Shown: in pieces, positions 24,862 through 33,632 of the stretch
Position numbering within the stretch: position 1 is the stretch's first letter
How the letters are laid out: the number at the start of each line of letters is the position of its first letter
Made by a program: the position numbers and the translations under genes
Assembly (NCBI GenBank): GCA_022822785.1
Contig: JAJEAL010000087.1
Location: 1-64,000, forward strand
Source: Candidatus Poribacteria bacterium
GTDB taxonomy: Bacteria > Poribacteria > WGA-4E > PCPOR2b
Length of the DNA: 64,000 nucleotides
Direction of reading: 5' to 3'
The notes under the pieces: generated by a model
The model's input: only the letters and a program-made list of their open reading frames with translations
Database searches by the model: none
What the model was told of the DNA's origin: nothing

Positions 24862-25671
24862 TCAAAAAATCTGCATAATTGGCTGCCCTTCCCAATCCTC
24901 CGACATGGGCACATCCAGAACGTGAGCGAGCGTCGGCGCCGTGTCAAAGATACGCACTGGTCCTTTGATTTCGCCCGTCTGATTAATTTTGGGACCGGCC
25001 GCAATCCACGGAATCGTCAAATCTTCCGGCATATCTGTCCCGTGACTCTTTCCGTGCCCGCCGTGATCGCTCTGAACGAGGATAAAGTAACCTTCCAAGA
25101 GATTTGCCTTTTCGAGTGCTTCGAGTAAAATCCCGATTGCCCGGTCCGCAATACCAATCTGTTCAATATATTCCTCAGACATCCAGGCATGTCGATGTCC
25201 TACAATATCCACCACGCCCAAATAGACAAAGCAGAAATCCGGTTGTTCAGCAGTCAGGTGTTCCGCTGCAACCTCCGCTATCGTTAGGTCACCCTCCAGA
25301 TCGTCAAGGTTCTCCCTAAAATAGGAAAAATCGAGCGAACCCGGCGCCGCCAGATCCCGAAGCTGCTCCCAGTTATAGATGAACGCCGTCTTCTTCTTCA
25401 GTGCGTGAGCAGCCTCAACGATACTCGGCACCGGGCGCACCATCGGCACCCATGTGTTGGTCGTGATACCGTGTCGTGATGGGGTTACGCCGCGAAACAT
25501 CGAAGTGTGGCACGGTAACGTGGAAGATGGAACAACGCTCTGGGCGTTGAAAGTATAAGCCCCACGTGCAATCAGGGTATCGATATTCGGTGTGTTCGCC
25601 TGTTGGATGCCGTCAGGACGGCAGCCATCGATGACAATAAGGATGGTGCCGTAGTTTGAAGAGTTCTGCAT
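24862..25671 (-). CDS. Alkaline phosphatase superfamily, nucleotide pyrophosphatase/phosphodiesterase type
   Basis: A 269-residue enzyme whose N-terminus ILIVIDGCRPDG supplies the metal-binding Asp, followed by the nucleophile region VVPSSTLPCHTSMFRGVTPSRHG (Thr in SSTLP), YLGVVDIVGHRH with Asp and His, and SDHGGHGKSHG for the second metal site. These are the marks of type I phosphodiesterase/nucleotide pyrophosphatases; the domain is smaller than the usual 400 or so residues. No signal peptide is seen. ATG 25671 has a GGGGG site upstream; a TTG at 25686 would add five residues. The substrate is unknown. Confidence 0.87.
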   Translation of the reverse strand: MQNSSNYGTILIVIDGCRPDGIQQANTPNIDTLIARGAYTFNAQSVVPSSTLPCHTSMFRGVTPSRHGITTNTWVPMVRPVPSIVEAAHALKKKTAFIYNWEQLRDLAAPGSLDFSYFRENLDDLEGDLTIAEVAAEHLTAEQPDFCFVYLGVVDIVGHRHAWMSEEYIEQIGIADRAIGILLEALEKANLLEGYFILVQSDHGGHGKSHGTDMPEDLTIPWIAAGPKINQTGEIKGPVRIFDTAPTLAHVLDVPMSEDWEGQPIMQIF

Positions 25672-25817
25672 AAAATGTGCCCCCAATCGTGTGAAATAAC
25701 TTTAACCCGTACATAATGGAATCTTGACGAACCTTGATCAACACCATCTATGATACCCCATCATGACATCGTGCACAAGCGGGAATTCCTACCACCGACT
25801 CAATGGACTCAAAGCAC

Positions 25818-25846
25818 TTGACACAGTGCTGATTTCCGAGTATAGT
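25818..25846 (+). promoter_or_regulatory. Sigma70-type promoter for the Gfo/Idh gene
   Basis: TTGACA (25818-25823), 17-base spacer, TATAGT (25841-25846). The expected start near 25853 leaves a leader of about 78 bases before ATG 25931. Confidence 0.75.
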
Positions 25847-25930
25847 TAGAGCACATCAACCTTTTGGATAAATGGTTATAAACCCCGGTTGAGTCGGGAT
25901 GAAATCCTAACGAAAACTTTGGAGCGCAGA

Positions 25931-26935
25931 ATGGCAAAAATACGAATGGCTCAGTATGGAACCAAACATGGACACGCCTCCGGCAAATTGCAGGCGATGC
26001 AGCTAAATGATGATGTCGAAATCGCTGGCGTTTTTGAACCTGATCCGCAACAACGTGCTGCACTTGAAGGATCGGGCGGTGCTTTTGCAGGCGTACACTG
26101 GTTCGACGACAAGAGCGAGATGTTGGAGGATGAGAGCATTGTGGCGATTGCTTCTGAGGGACTTAACGCGGAAAGCCTTGATCAGACCGAAGAGATCGTC
26201 GCCGCTGGCAAGCATGTCTGGTACGACAAACCCGCCGGCGATAACTGGACACAGTGGCAGCGAGTTGTCGCGGCGGCGGAGGAAAAAGGACTCCTCATTC
26301 AGATAGGCTATATGCTGCGTTATCATTCAGCTTTCAAGCAGGTTGCTAGCTGGGCGAAGTCAGGTTTTTTGGGCGATATTTTTGCGGTACGTGCCCATAT
26401 GTCCACGAATATCACCGAAGAAGCCCGCACTCGGATCAGCGACACGCATCATGGGGGTATCTTCTTCGATTTGGGTGGCCACATGCTCGATCAAGTGGTC
26501 TGGATTTTGGGGCGTCCGGTAAACGTGACTTCGTTTTTGCGGAACGATACCGGTGCAGTGCCAGCGTTTCAGGATAATACCTTGGGGGTCTTCGAGTTTG
26601 AAAATGCCCTCGCTTTTATCGACATCGCCGCAATGGAGACACAACCGGCAGCGCGCCGCTTTGAGGTTTATGGTAGTCAGGGAAGTGCCATCATTGTCGA
26701 ACCCTTTGAACCCGGTCTGCAAATCCGCCTCTGTCTAGCAGAAGCAAAAGATGGTTACCAAGAAGGTGAGCAGTTTGTGAAGATAGACGGGGAGGGTCGT
26801 GGTAGAACCTATGAACTCGAATTAGAAGCTTTTGTGGCAACTATCGAGGAGAAGCAGCCGCCGGATCGACCGATGTCGCATGAGCTGCTCGTACAGGAAA
26901 CGCTGCTGCGTGCAACAGGCAGAATTTCGGACTAA
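25931..26935 (+). CDS. Gfo/Idh/MocA-family oxidoreductase
   Basis: The 334-residue protein has the N-terminal Rossmann fold of the Gfo/Idh/MocA family, though the Gly motif is unusual (MAQYGTKHGHASGK, no GxGxxG), followed by VWYDKPAGDNWTQW, the EKP-like motif with Asp for Glu. DTHHGGIFFDLGGHMLDQ corresponds to the catalytic GGxxxDxxxH segment. Start at ATG 25931 (GGAG upstream) removes a non-conserved upstream extension. The family oxidises or epimerises sugars with NAD(P). The atypical nucleotide motif means cofactor use should be tested. It is the first gene after the promoter at 25818. Confidence 0.85.
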   Translation: MAKIRMAQYGTKHGHASGKLQAMQLNDDVEIAGVFEPDPQQRAALEGSGGAFAGVHWFDDKSEMLEDESIVAIASEGLNAESLDQTEEIVAAGKHVWYDKPAGDNWTQWQRVVAAAEEKGLLIQIGYMLRYHSAFKQVASWAKSGFLGDIFAVRAHMSTNITEEARTRISDTHHGGIFFDLGGHMLDQVVWILGRPVNVTSFLRNDTGAVPAFQDNTLGVFEFENALAFIDIAAMETQPAARRFEVYGSQGSAIIVEPFEPGLQIRLCLAEAKDGYQEGEQFVKIDGEGRGRTYELELEAFVATIEEKQPPDRPMSHELLVQETLLRATGRISD

Positions 26936-26971
26936 ATTGCAGGTGTTTCTCTGCCCACGAGAGAGGGCATT

Positions 26972-28786
26972 ATGGGCGACAACACAACAAATCTAGCTAT
27001 CCGCACCCTTACTGACGCTGATATCCCCAAGATTGCGACTTTCTTTGATGGACTGTCCGAGGCAAGCCGCTATTTCTATCACCCGTACCCCTTTGATCAA
27101 GATGCGGTCGCTAAGATTGCAGAAGAACTTCACAATTCCAGCTGCGTCCATATCGGCGCGTTTAGCGACGAACAGTTGGTCGGGCATGTCTGGTACCGTG
27201 GCGGAGATGGAGATAGTTATCCAAGTTTGGGCATTGGGATTGTCGATGCTTTTCACAACAGAGGCATCGGTCAAAAACTGATGGGACGGATCGAAGGGGT
27301 TGCCCGTGAGCGTGGGGAGCAGGGACTCGCGTTGACCTGTTATCGGGAGAACTATCGCGCGCTTCGGGTGTATGCCAAGCAGGGGTATCGCCTCGTCGGA
27401 AGAACCGGCGACAATGTCCAGTTTCGGATGGTTCGCAATTTCGCTGACGATGATACGCCGTACACAATACGAGGCGTGTACGCTTCAAGCATCCCGTGGA
27501 ACATCGCGCCGTTGACAACAGATACTTGGGGGCTTGACGATTGGAAATGGTATATTGAACTGCTTAATGCAGCGGGCTGCAATCTGTTGAAGCTCTATAT
27601 CTGGCCCACACAGTATTACCACCCGGACGAGCCGGAGCTGGCTGCCAATGCGTGGCGTTATCAGGTCTGGCGTGACGCGCTCGCGTATGCCCGTGTAATG
27701 GGCATGGAAACCCATGTCGGCTTTTCGAGCGGGACCGTGCCGCCTTCCACATGGCTGCGCTACCCCGAACTACGAGCCGAAGATGTCAACTACACCGGCA
27801 TCACCCTCTGCTGGCAACGCGGGAAAGAACGCATCTTACCGTATCAGGAATACCTAATCGATACCTTTGCGGACGTGGCGGACAGCTTCGTTCTCTGGTT
27901 CGCGGATCCAGGCGCCTGTATCTGTTCCGAGTGCCGGGACTACCTCCGGGTCATGTTGAGCGCTCTGCACACGCTGTCTACGGCCATCGACGGCAGAGCA
28001 TCAATCACGGCTTGCCCTTGGTGGATTGAACATATCGAAGCCGGACGAAACGGTTTTGCACCCCACTCAAATCTACGCCATCGAATTGCAGCAGAACTCC
28101 CCGAAGGAAGCGCGGTGATCGTTAGGAGTGTCGAATATGAAACGATTGACATCATGCGTGAGCATGGATTGGTCCCTTTGCCGCTTGCGTTCTTCCTTGA
28201 CCCGGAGGGCGGATTTGAGTCAAATAACATCTTGCCGGAACCCAAATTAACACAGATTGATGCGTGGCTCGAAAGAGGGCTTGAGGAAAAACACACTGCT
28301 TCGCTCGCTTATCGCTTAACGCCTTATACGCAGTATCCGGGGGATTACTACTTTTTTCGTAGACAATTGAATCCAACGCAGCCGACGGAAACTATCCTCG
28401 CAGGACTTGGCGAGTATATTTGTAATCCGTACCGGCGAGAAGAATTTCGAGATGATGGCAGCCACTTTGCTGCAGCGATGGGGTCCCTTGACCGGTGGTG
28501 GAACGACCGGCAGGAACAAGATCTGGAAAATACAGTGGCAGAACTCAATACCCTCGCGAAAACGCAGGACGCTGTCAGAGACATTGCCGATGCGGCGACC
28601 CTATTAAACCGATTGGCGCATGGGTTGGGCAATCAATCGCTTGAGGCTTTCACCGAAGACCTACGGATTCAGATGAGTCCCATGCCGATTTTCCGAGGGT
28701 TGACACTTGATTATCTCTGGTCAGGTCGGGCGCAGGCGTTTCTGCAACTCCGCGTTCAAAATTGGTTGAGACGGCTACAGCTGTAA
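26972..28786 (+). CDS. GNAT acetyltransferase fused to an unknown TIM-barrel-like domain
   Basis: The 604-residue product has two parts. Residues about 8-155 are a GNAT domain: LAIRTLTDADIPKIATFF, then DAFHNRGIGQKLM with the acetyl-CoA pyrophosphate motif (N-R-G-I-G), and NYRALRVYAKQGY. From about residue 165 onward there is a separate sequence, with IRGVYASSIPWNIAPL, LLNAAGCNLLKLYIWPTQYY, ETHVGFSSGTVP, FVLWFADPGACICSECRDYL and many Trp and acidic residues, that looks like a glycosidase-like TIM barrel but matches no family I can name. No frameshift separates them. An artificial join is unlikely since the frame is open throughout. It follows the Gfo/Idh gene by 36 bases. Confidence 0.7.
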   Translation: MGDNTTNLAIRTLTDADIPKIATFFDGLSEASRYFYHPYPFDQDAVAKIAEELHNSSCVHIGAFSDEQLVGHVWYRGGDGDSYPSLGIGIVDAFHNRGIGQKLMGRIEGVARERGEQGLALTCYRENYRALRVYAKQGYRLVGRTGDNVQFRMVRNFADDDTPYTIRGVYASSIPWNIAPLTTDTWGLDDWKWYIELLNAAGCNLLKLYIWPTQYYHPDEPELAANAWRYQVWRDALAYARVMGMETHVGFSSGTVPPSTWLRYPELRAEDVNYTGITLCWQRGKERILPYQEYLIDTFADVADSFVLWFADPGACICSECRDYLRVMLSALHTLSTAIDGRASITACPWWIEHIEAGRNGFAPHSNLRHRIAAELPEGSAVIVRSVEYETIDIMREHGLVPLPLAFFLDPEGGFESNNILPEPKLTQIDAWLERGLEEKHTASLAYRLTPYTQYPGDYYFFRRQLNPTQPTETILAGLGEYICNPYRREEFRDDGSHFAAAMGSLDRWWNDRQEQDLENTVAELNTLAKTQDAVRDIADAATLLNRLAHGLGNQSLEAFTEDLRIQMSPMPIFRGLTLDYLWSGRAQAFLQLRVQNWLRRLQL

Positions 28787-28789
28787 AAA

Positions 28790-28923
28790 CTATTTATGGT
28801 GAATTAGACAAATAAGCAAACATGAAAAGTAGTAGGCACACTCCGTGTGCCGTAACTCCGTGCACAACGTCCTGGCCTCGCTCGTTCACAGTGTTCAAGT
28901 AGTTCTAAAATCTACCATAATTT
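28790..28923. repeat. Repeat B copy 3: MITE-like element, about 131-134 bp
   Basis: Left end TTTATGGTGAATTAG and right end TCTACCATAATTTA are inverted relatives. The left 71 bases are nearly identical to 8352-8422, including the hairpin GGCACACTCCGTGTGCC. It fills the gap between the GNAT fusion gene and the second Gfo/Idh gene. Confidence 0.8.
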
Positions 28924-28937
28924 ACTAAGGGAAAAAT

Positions 28938-29918
28938 ATGGCATTACTACGATGGGGTATACTCGGTTGTGGGGATGTGGCAGAATATAAAGGTGGCCCC
29001 CCGCTCTATACGGTTAAAGATTCTGAACTAATTGCAGTCATGCGCCGTGATAGAGAGAAGGCGGAAGGATTCGCAGCAAGACACGACGCAAAACGCGCTT
29101 ATCACACGGTTGAAGGGCTGCTAGCGGATGACGAGATTAACGCAGTCTATATCGCAACACCGCCATATCTGCATTGCGAGCAGACGATTCTCGCCGCAGA
29201 GGCAGGGAAACATATTCTCTGTGAAAAACCGATGGGGTTGAATGTCGCCGAGTGCCAGCGGATGGTCGATGCTTGCCGTGAGAACAACGTCTCTCTCACA
29301 ATTGCCTACTACCGACCCTTTTTCCCGAATCTCGTAAAAATGAAAGAATTGATGCAAGCGGGTGCAATTGGGGAGATTGTGCTAGCACGGGTCAATCATA
29401 CCGCTTCTTATGATCCAACCAATCATGAGTGGGGGGCGTGGCGCACCGATCCGAAGATTAGTGGTGGGGGAGTCTTGATGGATCTAGGAAGTCACCGAAT
29501 CGATCTGCTGATGTACCTATTGGGCGAAGTGGATGCTGTGTGCGGATACGCAGAAAACGTGCACTTGCCCTATCCGGTTGATGATTCTGCTGCCTTTACC
29601 TTACGCTTTGAAAATGGGACACACGCCGTTGCAAATATAAATTGGAACGTTGGTATTTCTGTGGACGAAGTTGAAGTCTACGGTACGGAAGGGAGTTTGC
29701 GCTGCAATCCGCTCAACAGCGGCAACCTAATGCTGCAAACAAAGGATAAAAGCCAGTCATTTGATCAACCGCCTTTGCCGTATATGCACACGGGACTGAT
29801 CGAAGCGCTCGTCAATCAGATGCGTACTGGTGTACCAATCCGATGTACGGGGGAGGTGGGCTTAAAGACAAATGCAATTATCGCCGACATTTATGCGAAT
29901 AGTGTAAAACGCAAATAG
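28938..29918 (+). CDS. Gfo/Idh/MocA-family oxidoreductase (canonical)
   Basis: A 326-residue NAD(P)-dependent oxidoreductase with an N-terminal Rossmann motif WGILGCGDVAE (G-x-G-x-x-A), CEKPMGLNVAECQRM with the family EKP motif near residue 96, and GGGVLMDLGSHRIDLLMYLLG with the catalytic Asp and His. The second domain is the usual beta-sheet half. Unlike the paralog at 25.9 kb, all cofactor motifs are intact. It probably acts on a sugar, inositol or biliverdin-like compound; nothing nearby fixes the substrate. Confidence 0.92.
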   Translation: MALLRWGILGCGDVAEYKGGPPLYTVKDSELIAVMRRDREKAEGFAARHDAKRAYHTVEGLLADDEINAVYIATPPYLHCEQTILAAEAGKHILCEKPMGLNVAECQRMVDACRENNVSLTIAYYRPFFPNLVKMKELMQAGAIGEIVLARVNHTASYDPTNHEWGAWRTDPKISGGGVLMDLGSHRIDLLMYLLGEVDAVCGYAENVHLPYPVDDSAAFTLRFENGTHAVANINWNVGISVDEVEVYGTEGSLRCNPLNSGNLMLQTKDKSQSFDQPPLPYMHTGLIEALVNQMRTGVPIRCTGEVGLKTNAIIADIYANSVKRK

Positions 29919-29953
29919 ACCTGATAGGTAGGCTAAACACGTTTCACGCCGCT

Positions 29954-30943
29954 TTATTCTGGAGCCTGCCATATATAAATGAGCTCTCCATCGTCGCTTT
30001 CTTCCACAGCAATCCAAGGGAAATTGGACTGCTCCATCTTCTCTATCAAATGGTTCATCACGTGGACTGGATCGGGGATATGGCATACATCTCTCAACTG
30101 CGATTCCGTCGCTATCTGCTGATTGATTAGGTATTCAATTGTACACTGTTCGTTTAAATTAAGGAGTATTTCCTTCTGTTCGTTATCCTCTGTCGCCGGT
30201 AGTGCTGGGGCAGCTCCCTCTATGTCCTCAGTTTCCGTGCGGTCCATCGCCGCTTGCGCTAAACGCGTTACTACCTCCTGACCCAAACCTTGACACGCTG
30301 GAACCACTGCGTCCGCAATCTTTTCTTTAATCCGATCCAAATCTCCTTGCAGTTCCTGAATCTCCTCATGTAACTGGGTGATGAGTTCAAGTGGATTTAC
30401 GTCGGTGTTAATCGGCGAATCCAACTGCTCATCGTGGGGGAGGTCGCTGGATTCCGCCCAGTTCGACCCTATCTCCTCCATAAAAGGGGGGTAGAGGTTG
30501 TCCATGCTCGGTGCAGCAGAAGGTAACCCCGCATTCCTTGGCTCGGCTATGTTTGAACAGTTATGCTGCGATTCGCGAGGTGAAGTGTCGCTCAGCTCGA
30601 TGTTATACTTATAGGGACTAATACCGCCTCTGCTATCAATGTATGAAACTTTGACATAACAACAATCACCAACCTCCAATTGATCCATCTTTCCCTGAAT
30701 CCGCCTGACTGTCCGTTCATGATAGTCTCGAAGCATCTCTGGCATACCTTTGACTAGCTGCCGAAAATAGGCTATTGGATCGCAATCGGACTGAAAATAC
30801 GGGGTCTGGGTAAGGGGCTGCGCCAAATTTGGAAACCGCACGATTTTGGACGGTACTGGATTGTCTAATGCCTCAAGTTCGATTCCCCACTGGAGCGGCG
30901 CCTCTTTTATACAGGTGGCGACATAAGTATGATGTTTAGGCAT
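29954..30943 (-). CDS. Unknown acidic, coiled-coil protein
   Basis: I do not recognise this 329-residue protein. It begins with a compact alpha/beta region (1-120) containing GDCCYVKVSYIDSRGGISPYKYNIELSD, then a low-complexity Ser/Pro/Asn segment (120-185), a coiled coil ELITQLHEEIQELQGDLDRI (about 190-215), an acidic linker, and a C-terminal domain with LLNLNEQCTIEYLINQQ and HVMNHLIEKMEQ that resembles a small winged-helix-like unit. No signal or membrane segment is present. Strong RBS AAGGAG precedes ATG. Its AT-rich upstream region and lack of relatives suggest a lineage-specific or transferred gene. Confidence 0.65.
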   Translation of the reverse strand: MPKHHTYVATCIKEAPLQWGIELEALDNPVPSKIVRFPNLAQPLTQTPYFQSDCDPIAYFRQLVKGMPEMLRDYHERTVRRIQGKMDQLEVGDCCYVKVSYIDSRGGISPYKYNIELSDTSPRESQHNCSNIAEPRNAGLPSAAPSMDNLYPPFMEEIGSNWAESSDLPHDEQLDSPINTDVNPLELITQLHEEIQELQGDLDRIKEKIADAVVPACQGLGQEVVTRLAQAAMDRTETEDIEGAAPALPATEDNEQKEILLNLNEQCTIEYLINQQIATESQLRDVCHIPDPVHVMNHLIEKMEQSNFPWIAVEESDDGELIYIWQAPE

Positions 30944-31357
30944 TGAGCTCTCCTTAGGTAATACAATGAGATAAATACGGGTTCATATCGGTAAGGTCGT
31001 CATACGAAACGTCAACAGTTGTACAAAAGTTACAAAAAATTAAGAGTCCTACAATATATAGCACTCTTTTATGGATAAATAACTATATATGGTATACAAA
31101 ACATATATTAGGTAAACATTTATGACGCAAATTGCCGCTCGTGAGGAGGTTGCAAACCGCATGGCTGGGAGCGTATCATTGCTCGGAGTGAATTGACAAA
31201 TCCACTACCTAACTACGGGTGTGATTTGGATGTCTCTATCCAAGCTGCTTTGAATGCTCCATAACATCACGATTATAGGCTCTCGGCGCGGTCGGAGGGA
31301 TGTCGAGAAGTGGTGTAGGTTGAGTTAAACGGCACCTATAAGAAAGACCAAACATCC
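30944..31357. other. Gene-free stretch, AT-rich plus repeat C copy 2
   Basis: These 414 bases separate the unknown gene (minus) from the PPK2 gene end (minus). The part 31020-31130 is very AT-rich; 31140-31340 holds the degenerate repeat C copy 2. No ORF or RNA gene is visible. Confidence 0.65.
31187..31295. repeat. Repeat C copy 2: degenerate stem-loop block
   Basis: It carries the same series as copy 1: AGTGAATTGACAAATCCACT (31187-31206), TTGGAT/ATCCAA (31226-31243) and a CTCTCGGCGCGGTCGGAG segment (about 31279-31296). The stems have mismatches, so it is an older copy. GTTGCAAACC at 31150 is the inverse of GGTTTGCAAC at the end of copy 1. Confidence 0.65.
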
Positions 31358-32242
31358 CTATGGATACATTTCCGGCACAAAGGTTTGGTCTGTCATGGGG
31401 GGGCGGACATATCCGATATCTTCTTGGAGTGGCGGCAGCACTATCGTATCATGGGGTAGGACTTCATAAGTAATTTGACTCAGTAAGTGATGAATGCAGT
31501 TGAGACGCGCGCGCTTTTTGTCGTGGGCATCAATTACATACCAAGGGGCTTGCTTGATGTCTGTATACTTAAACATCTCATCTTTGGCTCGAGAATAATC
31601 TATCCATCTTCTACGAGATTCCAAATCTATCTTGCTAAGCTTCCAACGCTTGGTCGGATTTTTAATTCGCCGCTTGAAACGACGTTCCTGCTCTTCAGCA
31701 TCTACGGATAGCCAATACTTGATCAGAATAATCCCGGAACGCACCAACATCCGCTCAAATATCGGGCATGAGCGTAAAAATTCATAGTATTCTTCCTCAC
31801 TGCAAAAACCCATCACCCGCTCCACACCGGCGCGATTGTACCAACTTCGGTCAAAAATCACTATTTCACCGGCGGCCGGCAGATGGGAAACATAGCGTTG
31901 AAAATACCATTGCGTCTTTTCACGTTCGGTTGGGGTGCCCAACGCGACGACGCGGCACATCCGTGTATTCAGTCGTTCCGTAACACGCTGAATCGTTCCC
32001 CCTTTGCCTGCGGTGTCCCGACCTTCAAAAATTACAACTACCTTCAAGCCTTTGTCTATGATATGTTCTTGTAATCTGATTAACTCCCTTTGAAGTCGAT
32101 CTAGCTCTTTTTCATAGAATTTGCGCTTCAATTTCTTGCGTTCTTCTATGGGGGTATCCGTTGGCGGAATCCTGATGATATCCTTCTCAACCTGTTGATC
32201 TCGCCGCTTTTTAGCTGCTTTCTTCTTCTGCTTTTTCGACAT
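31358..32242 (-). CDS. ppk2: Polyphosphate kinase 2 family protein
   Basis: PPK2 enzymes transfer phosphate between polyphosphate and nucleotides in the cytoplasm. The 294-residue product has Walker A FEGRDTAGKGG (about residues 72-82), the YFQRYVSHLPAAGEIVIFDRSWYNRAG segment with Walker B/lid residues, and YWLSVDAEEQERRF followed by DLESRRRWIDYSRAKDEM, all typical. The single PPK2 domain without N-terminal duplication is the common short form. Direction (NDP to NTP, or AMP to ADP) cannot be told from sequence here. The Lys-rich N-terminus is unusual but common among PPK2s. It has a near-perfect promoter and a strong RBS. Confidence 0.93.
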   Translation of the reverse strand: MSKKQKKKAAKKRRDQQVEKDIIRIPPTDTPIEERKKLKRKFYEKELDRLQRELIRLQEHIIDKGLKVVVIFEGRDTAGKGGTIQRVTERLNTRMCRVVALGTPTEREKTQWYFQRYVSHLPAAGEIVIFDRSWYNRAGVERVMGFCSEEEYYEFLRSCPIFERMLVRSGIILIKYWLSVDAEEQERRFKRRIKNPTKRWKLSKIDLESRRRWIDYSRAKDEMFKYTDIKQAPWYVIDAHDKKRARLNCIHHLLSQITYEVLPHDTIVLPPLQEDIGYVRPPMTDQTFVPEMYP

Positions 32243-32323
32243 AGTTACCTCCGTGCCAATACAGATTTATCAACGCTCACCGCTCCCGTTCTAACCATTT
32301 CACCATGCCTCACAATCCACTGC

Positions 32324-32352
32324 ATTATACTTACCACGTGATTTCATGTCAA
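32324..32352 (-). promoter_or_regulatory. Consensus sigma70-type promoter for ppk2
   Basis: Minus strand TTGACA (32352-32347), 17 bases, TATAAT (32329-32324): both hexamers match consensus. The start near 32317 leaves a leader of about 75 bases to ATG 32242. Confidence 0.8.
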
Positions 32353-32380
32353 CAGAAAACTCGACTCATGAAATTTGCTA

Positions 32381-32409
32381 TTGACAGATCGCGATAATTC
32401 AGTGATAAT
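32381..32409 (+). promoter_or_regulatory. Sigma70-type promoter for the rhaM-panB-isomerase operon
   Basis: TTGACA (32381-32386), 17 bases, GATAAT (32404-32409). It is back to back with the ppk2 promoter, only 28 bases apart, and would drive the genes from 32464 onward. Confidence 0.75.
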
Positions 32410-32463
32410 TATGCGGAGACTTCGCACAGCGACAGATCCATTTCCCCAATGAAGGAGACAGGA

Positions 32464-32796
32464 ATGAAGCATTTCGGTTTGGCAATCAATCTAAAAGACG
32501 ATCCAGAGATTATCGAAAAATATAAAGAATATCACAGCAATGTGTGGCCCGAAGTCCTAGAAAGCCTGCACACAATTGGTATCACGAGGATGAATATTTA
32601 TCTACTCGGTCGCCGGATGTTTATGGCGATGGAAACCGTTGATGATTTCGACGTTGAAACGGATTTCCCACGGTATCTAGAACAGCACCCACGCTGTCGT
32701 GAGTGGGATGAACTCATGCGGACCTATCAAGAACCGGTGCCTGAAAGGAAGCCGGAGGAGTGGTGGGCGTTGATGGAGTGTGTCTTTGAGCTCTAA
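32464..32796 (+). CDS. rhaM: L-rhamnose mutarotase family protein
   Basis: A 110-residue protein of the rhamnose mutarotase family, which interconverts alpha and beta L-rhamnose. HFGLAINLKDDPEIIEKYKEYHSNVWPEVLESLHTIG at the N-terminus, RMNIYLLGRRMFMAMETVDDFD, and WDELMRTYQEPVP are the family core. ATG 32464 is preferred over 32449 because AAGGAG directly precedes it. It is the first gene after the promoter at 32381. Many family members act on other sugars, so the rhamnose assignment is not exclusive. Its operon partners (panB, isomerase-like, enolase-superfamily enzyme, SDR) are a mix, of which the last three fit sugar catabolism. Confidence 0.87.
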   Translation: MKHFGLAINLKDDPEIIEKYKEYHSNVWPEVLESLHTIGITRMNIYLLGRRMFMAMETVDDFDVETDFPRYLEQHPRCREWDELMRTYQEPVPERKPEEWWALMECVFEL

Positions 32797-32841
32797 AAAT
32801 AAAAACCTTGATAACAGCCGAATCAAGACCGTGAAAGAAAA

Positions 32842-33618
32842 ATGAAAAAAACAGTTGATGTCGTTCAGTCAATGAAACAGAATAGACAAAAAATTGCGAT
32901 GCTGACGGCGTACGATTACCCCACCGCCCGTATCCTCAACGATGCTGATATCGACATTATTCTTGTTGGTGATTCGCTCGGGATGGTCGTTTTGGGATAC
33001 GAAGATACGCGGTCGGTGACGATGGCGGATATGCTCCACCACACCCGAATTGTAGCACGAGCCAATACAGTATGCTTACTAGTTGCCGATCTGCCACATC
33101 GAGCCTATGAAACGCCGGAACAGGCGGCCAAAAACGCACGCGCGCTTTGTGAGGCAGGTGCTGATACGGTCAAATTTGAGGGCAACAAACCGGAGATAGT
33201 AAAAGCTATTGCCGATGAGGGCATTCCGGTAATGGGGCACGTTGGGTTGCTGCCACAAACGAGTGAGAAATTTCGGGTACACGGACGCAAACGATCCGAA
33301 GCCTTGCTCATTGCTGATGACGCGAAAGCTCTTGAAGCTGCCGGGTGCTTCGCAATTGTCCTTGAATCTATTCCAGAGAAACTAGGTAAAAAAATTACGC
33401 TATCGCTGCGGATTCCGACAATCGGCATTGGGGCCGGAGCAGGCTGTGATGGGCAGGTATTGGTGCTCCACGATATACTTGGCCTCTTTGACCGATTCAC
33501 ACCGGCATTTGCCAAACAGTACGCAAACATGCGGAAGGAAATCCACCGGGCTGTGACGCACTATAAGCTAGAAGTCCAACAAGGAACCTTCCCCGATGGA
33601 GAGCATTCATATCGTTAA
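32842..33618 (+). CDS. panB: 3-methyl-2-oxobutanoate hydroxymethyltransferase
   Basis: PanB adds a hydroxymethyl group to 2-oxoisovalerate to give ketopantoate, the first step of pantothenate synthesis. The 258-residue product has KIAMLTAYDYPTARILNDADIDIILVGDSLGMV with the Mg-binding Asp, the KFEGN motif, GHVGLLPQTS, VLESIPEKLGKKIT with the catalytic Glu, and IPTIGIGAGAGCDGQVLVLHDILGL, all PanB signatures. Length is typical. It sits in a sugar-type operon and not with panC or panD. The substrate of PanB is also the valine precursor made by the ilv genes 28 kb downstream, though the two are not linked in position. Confidence 0.96.
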   Translation: MKKTVDVVQSMKQNRQKIAMLTAYDYPTARILNDADIDIILVGDSLGMVVLGYEDTRSVTMADMLHHTRIVARANTVCLLVADLPHRAYETPEQAAKNARALCEAGADTVKFEGNKPEIVKAIADEGIPVMGHVGLLPQTSEKFRVHGRKRSEALLIADDAKALEAAGCFAIVLESIPEKLGKKITLSLRIPTIGIGAGAGCDGQVLVLHDILGLFDRFTPAFAKQYANMRKEIHRAVTHYKLEVQQGTFPDGEHSYR

Positions 33619-33632
33619 CTAAGGAGAACCTA

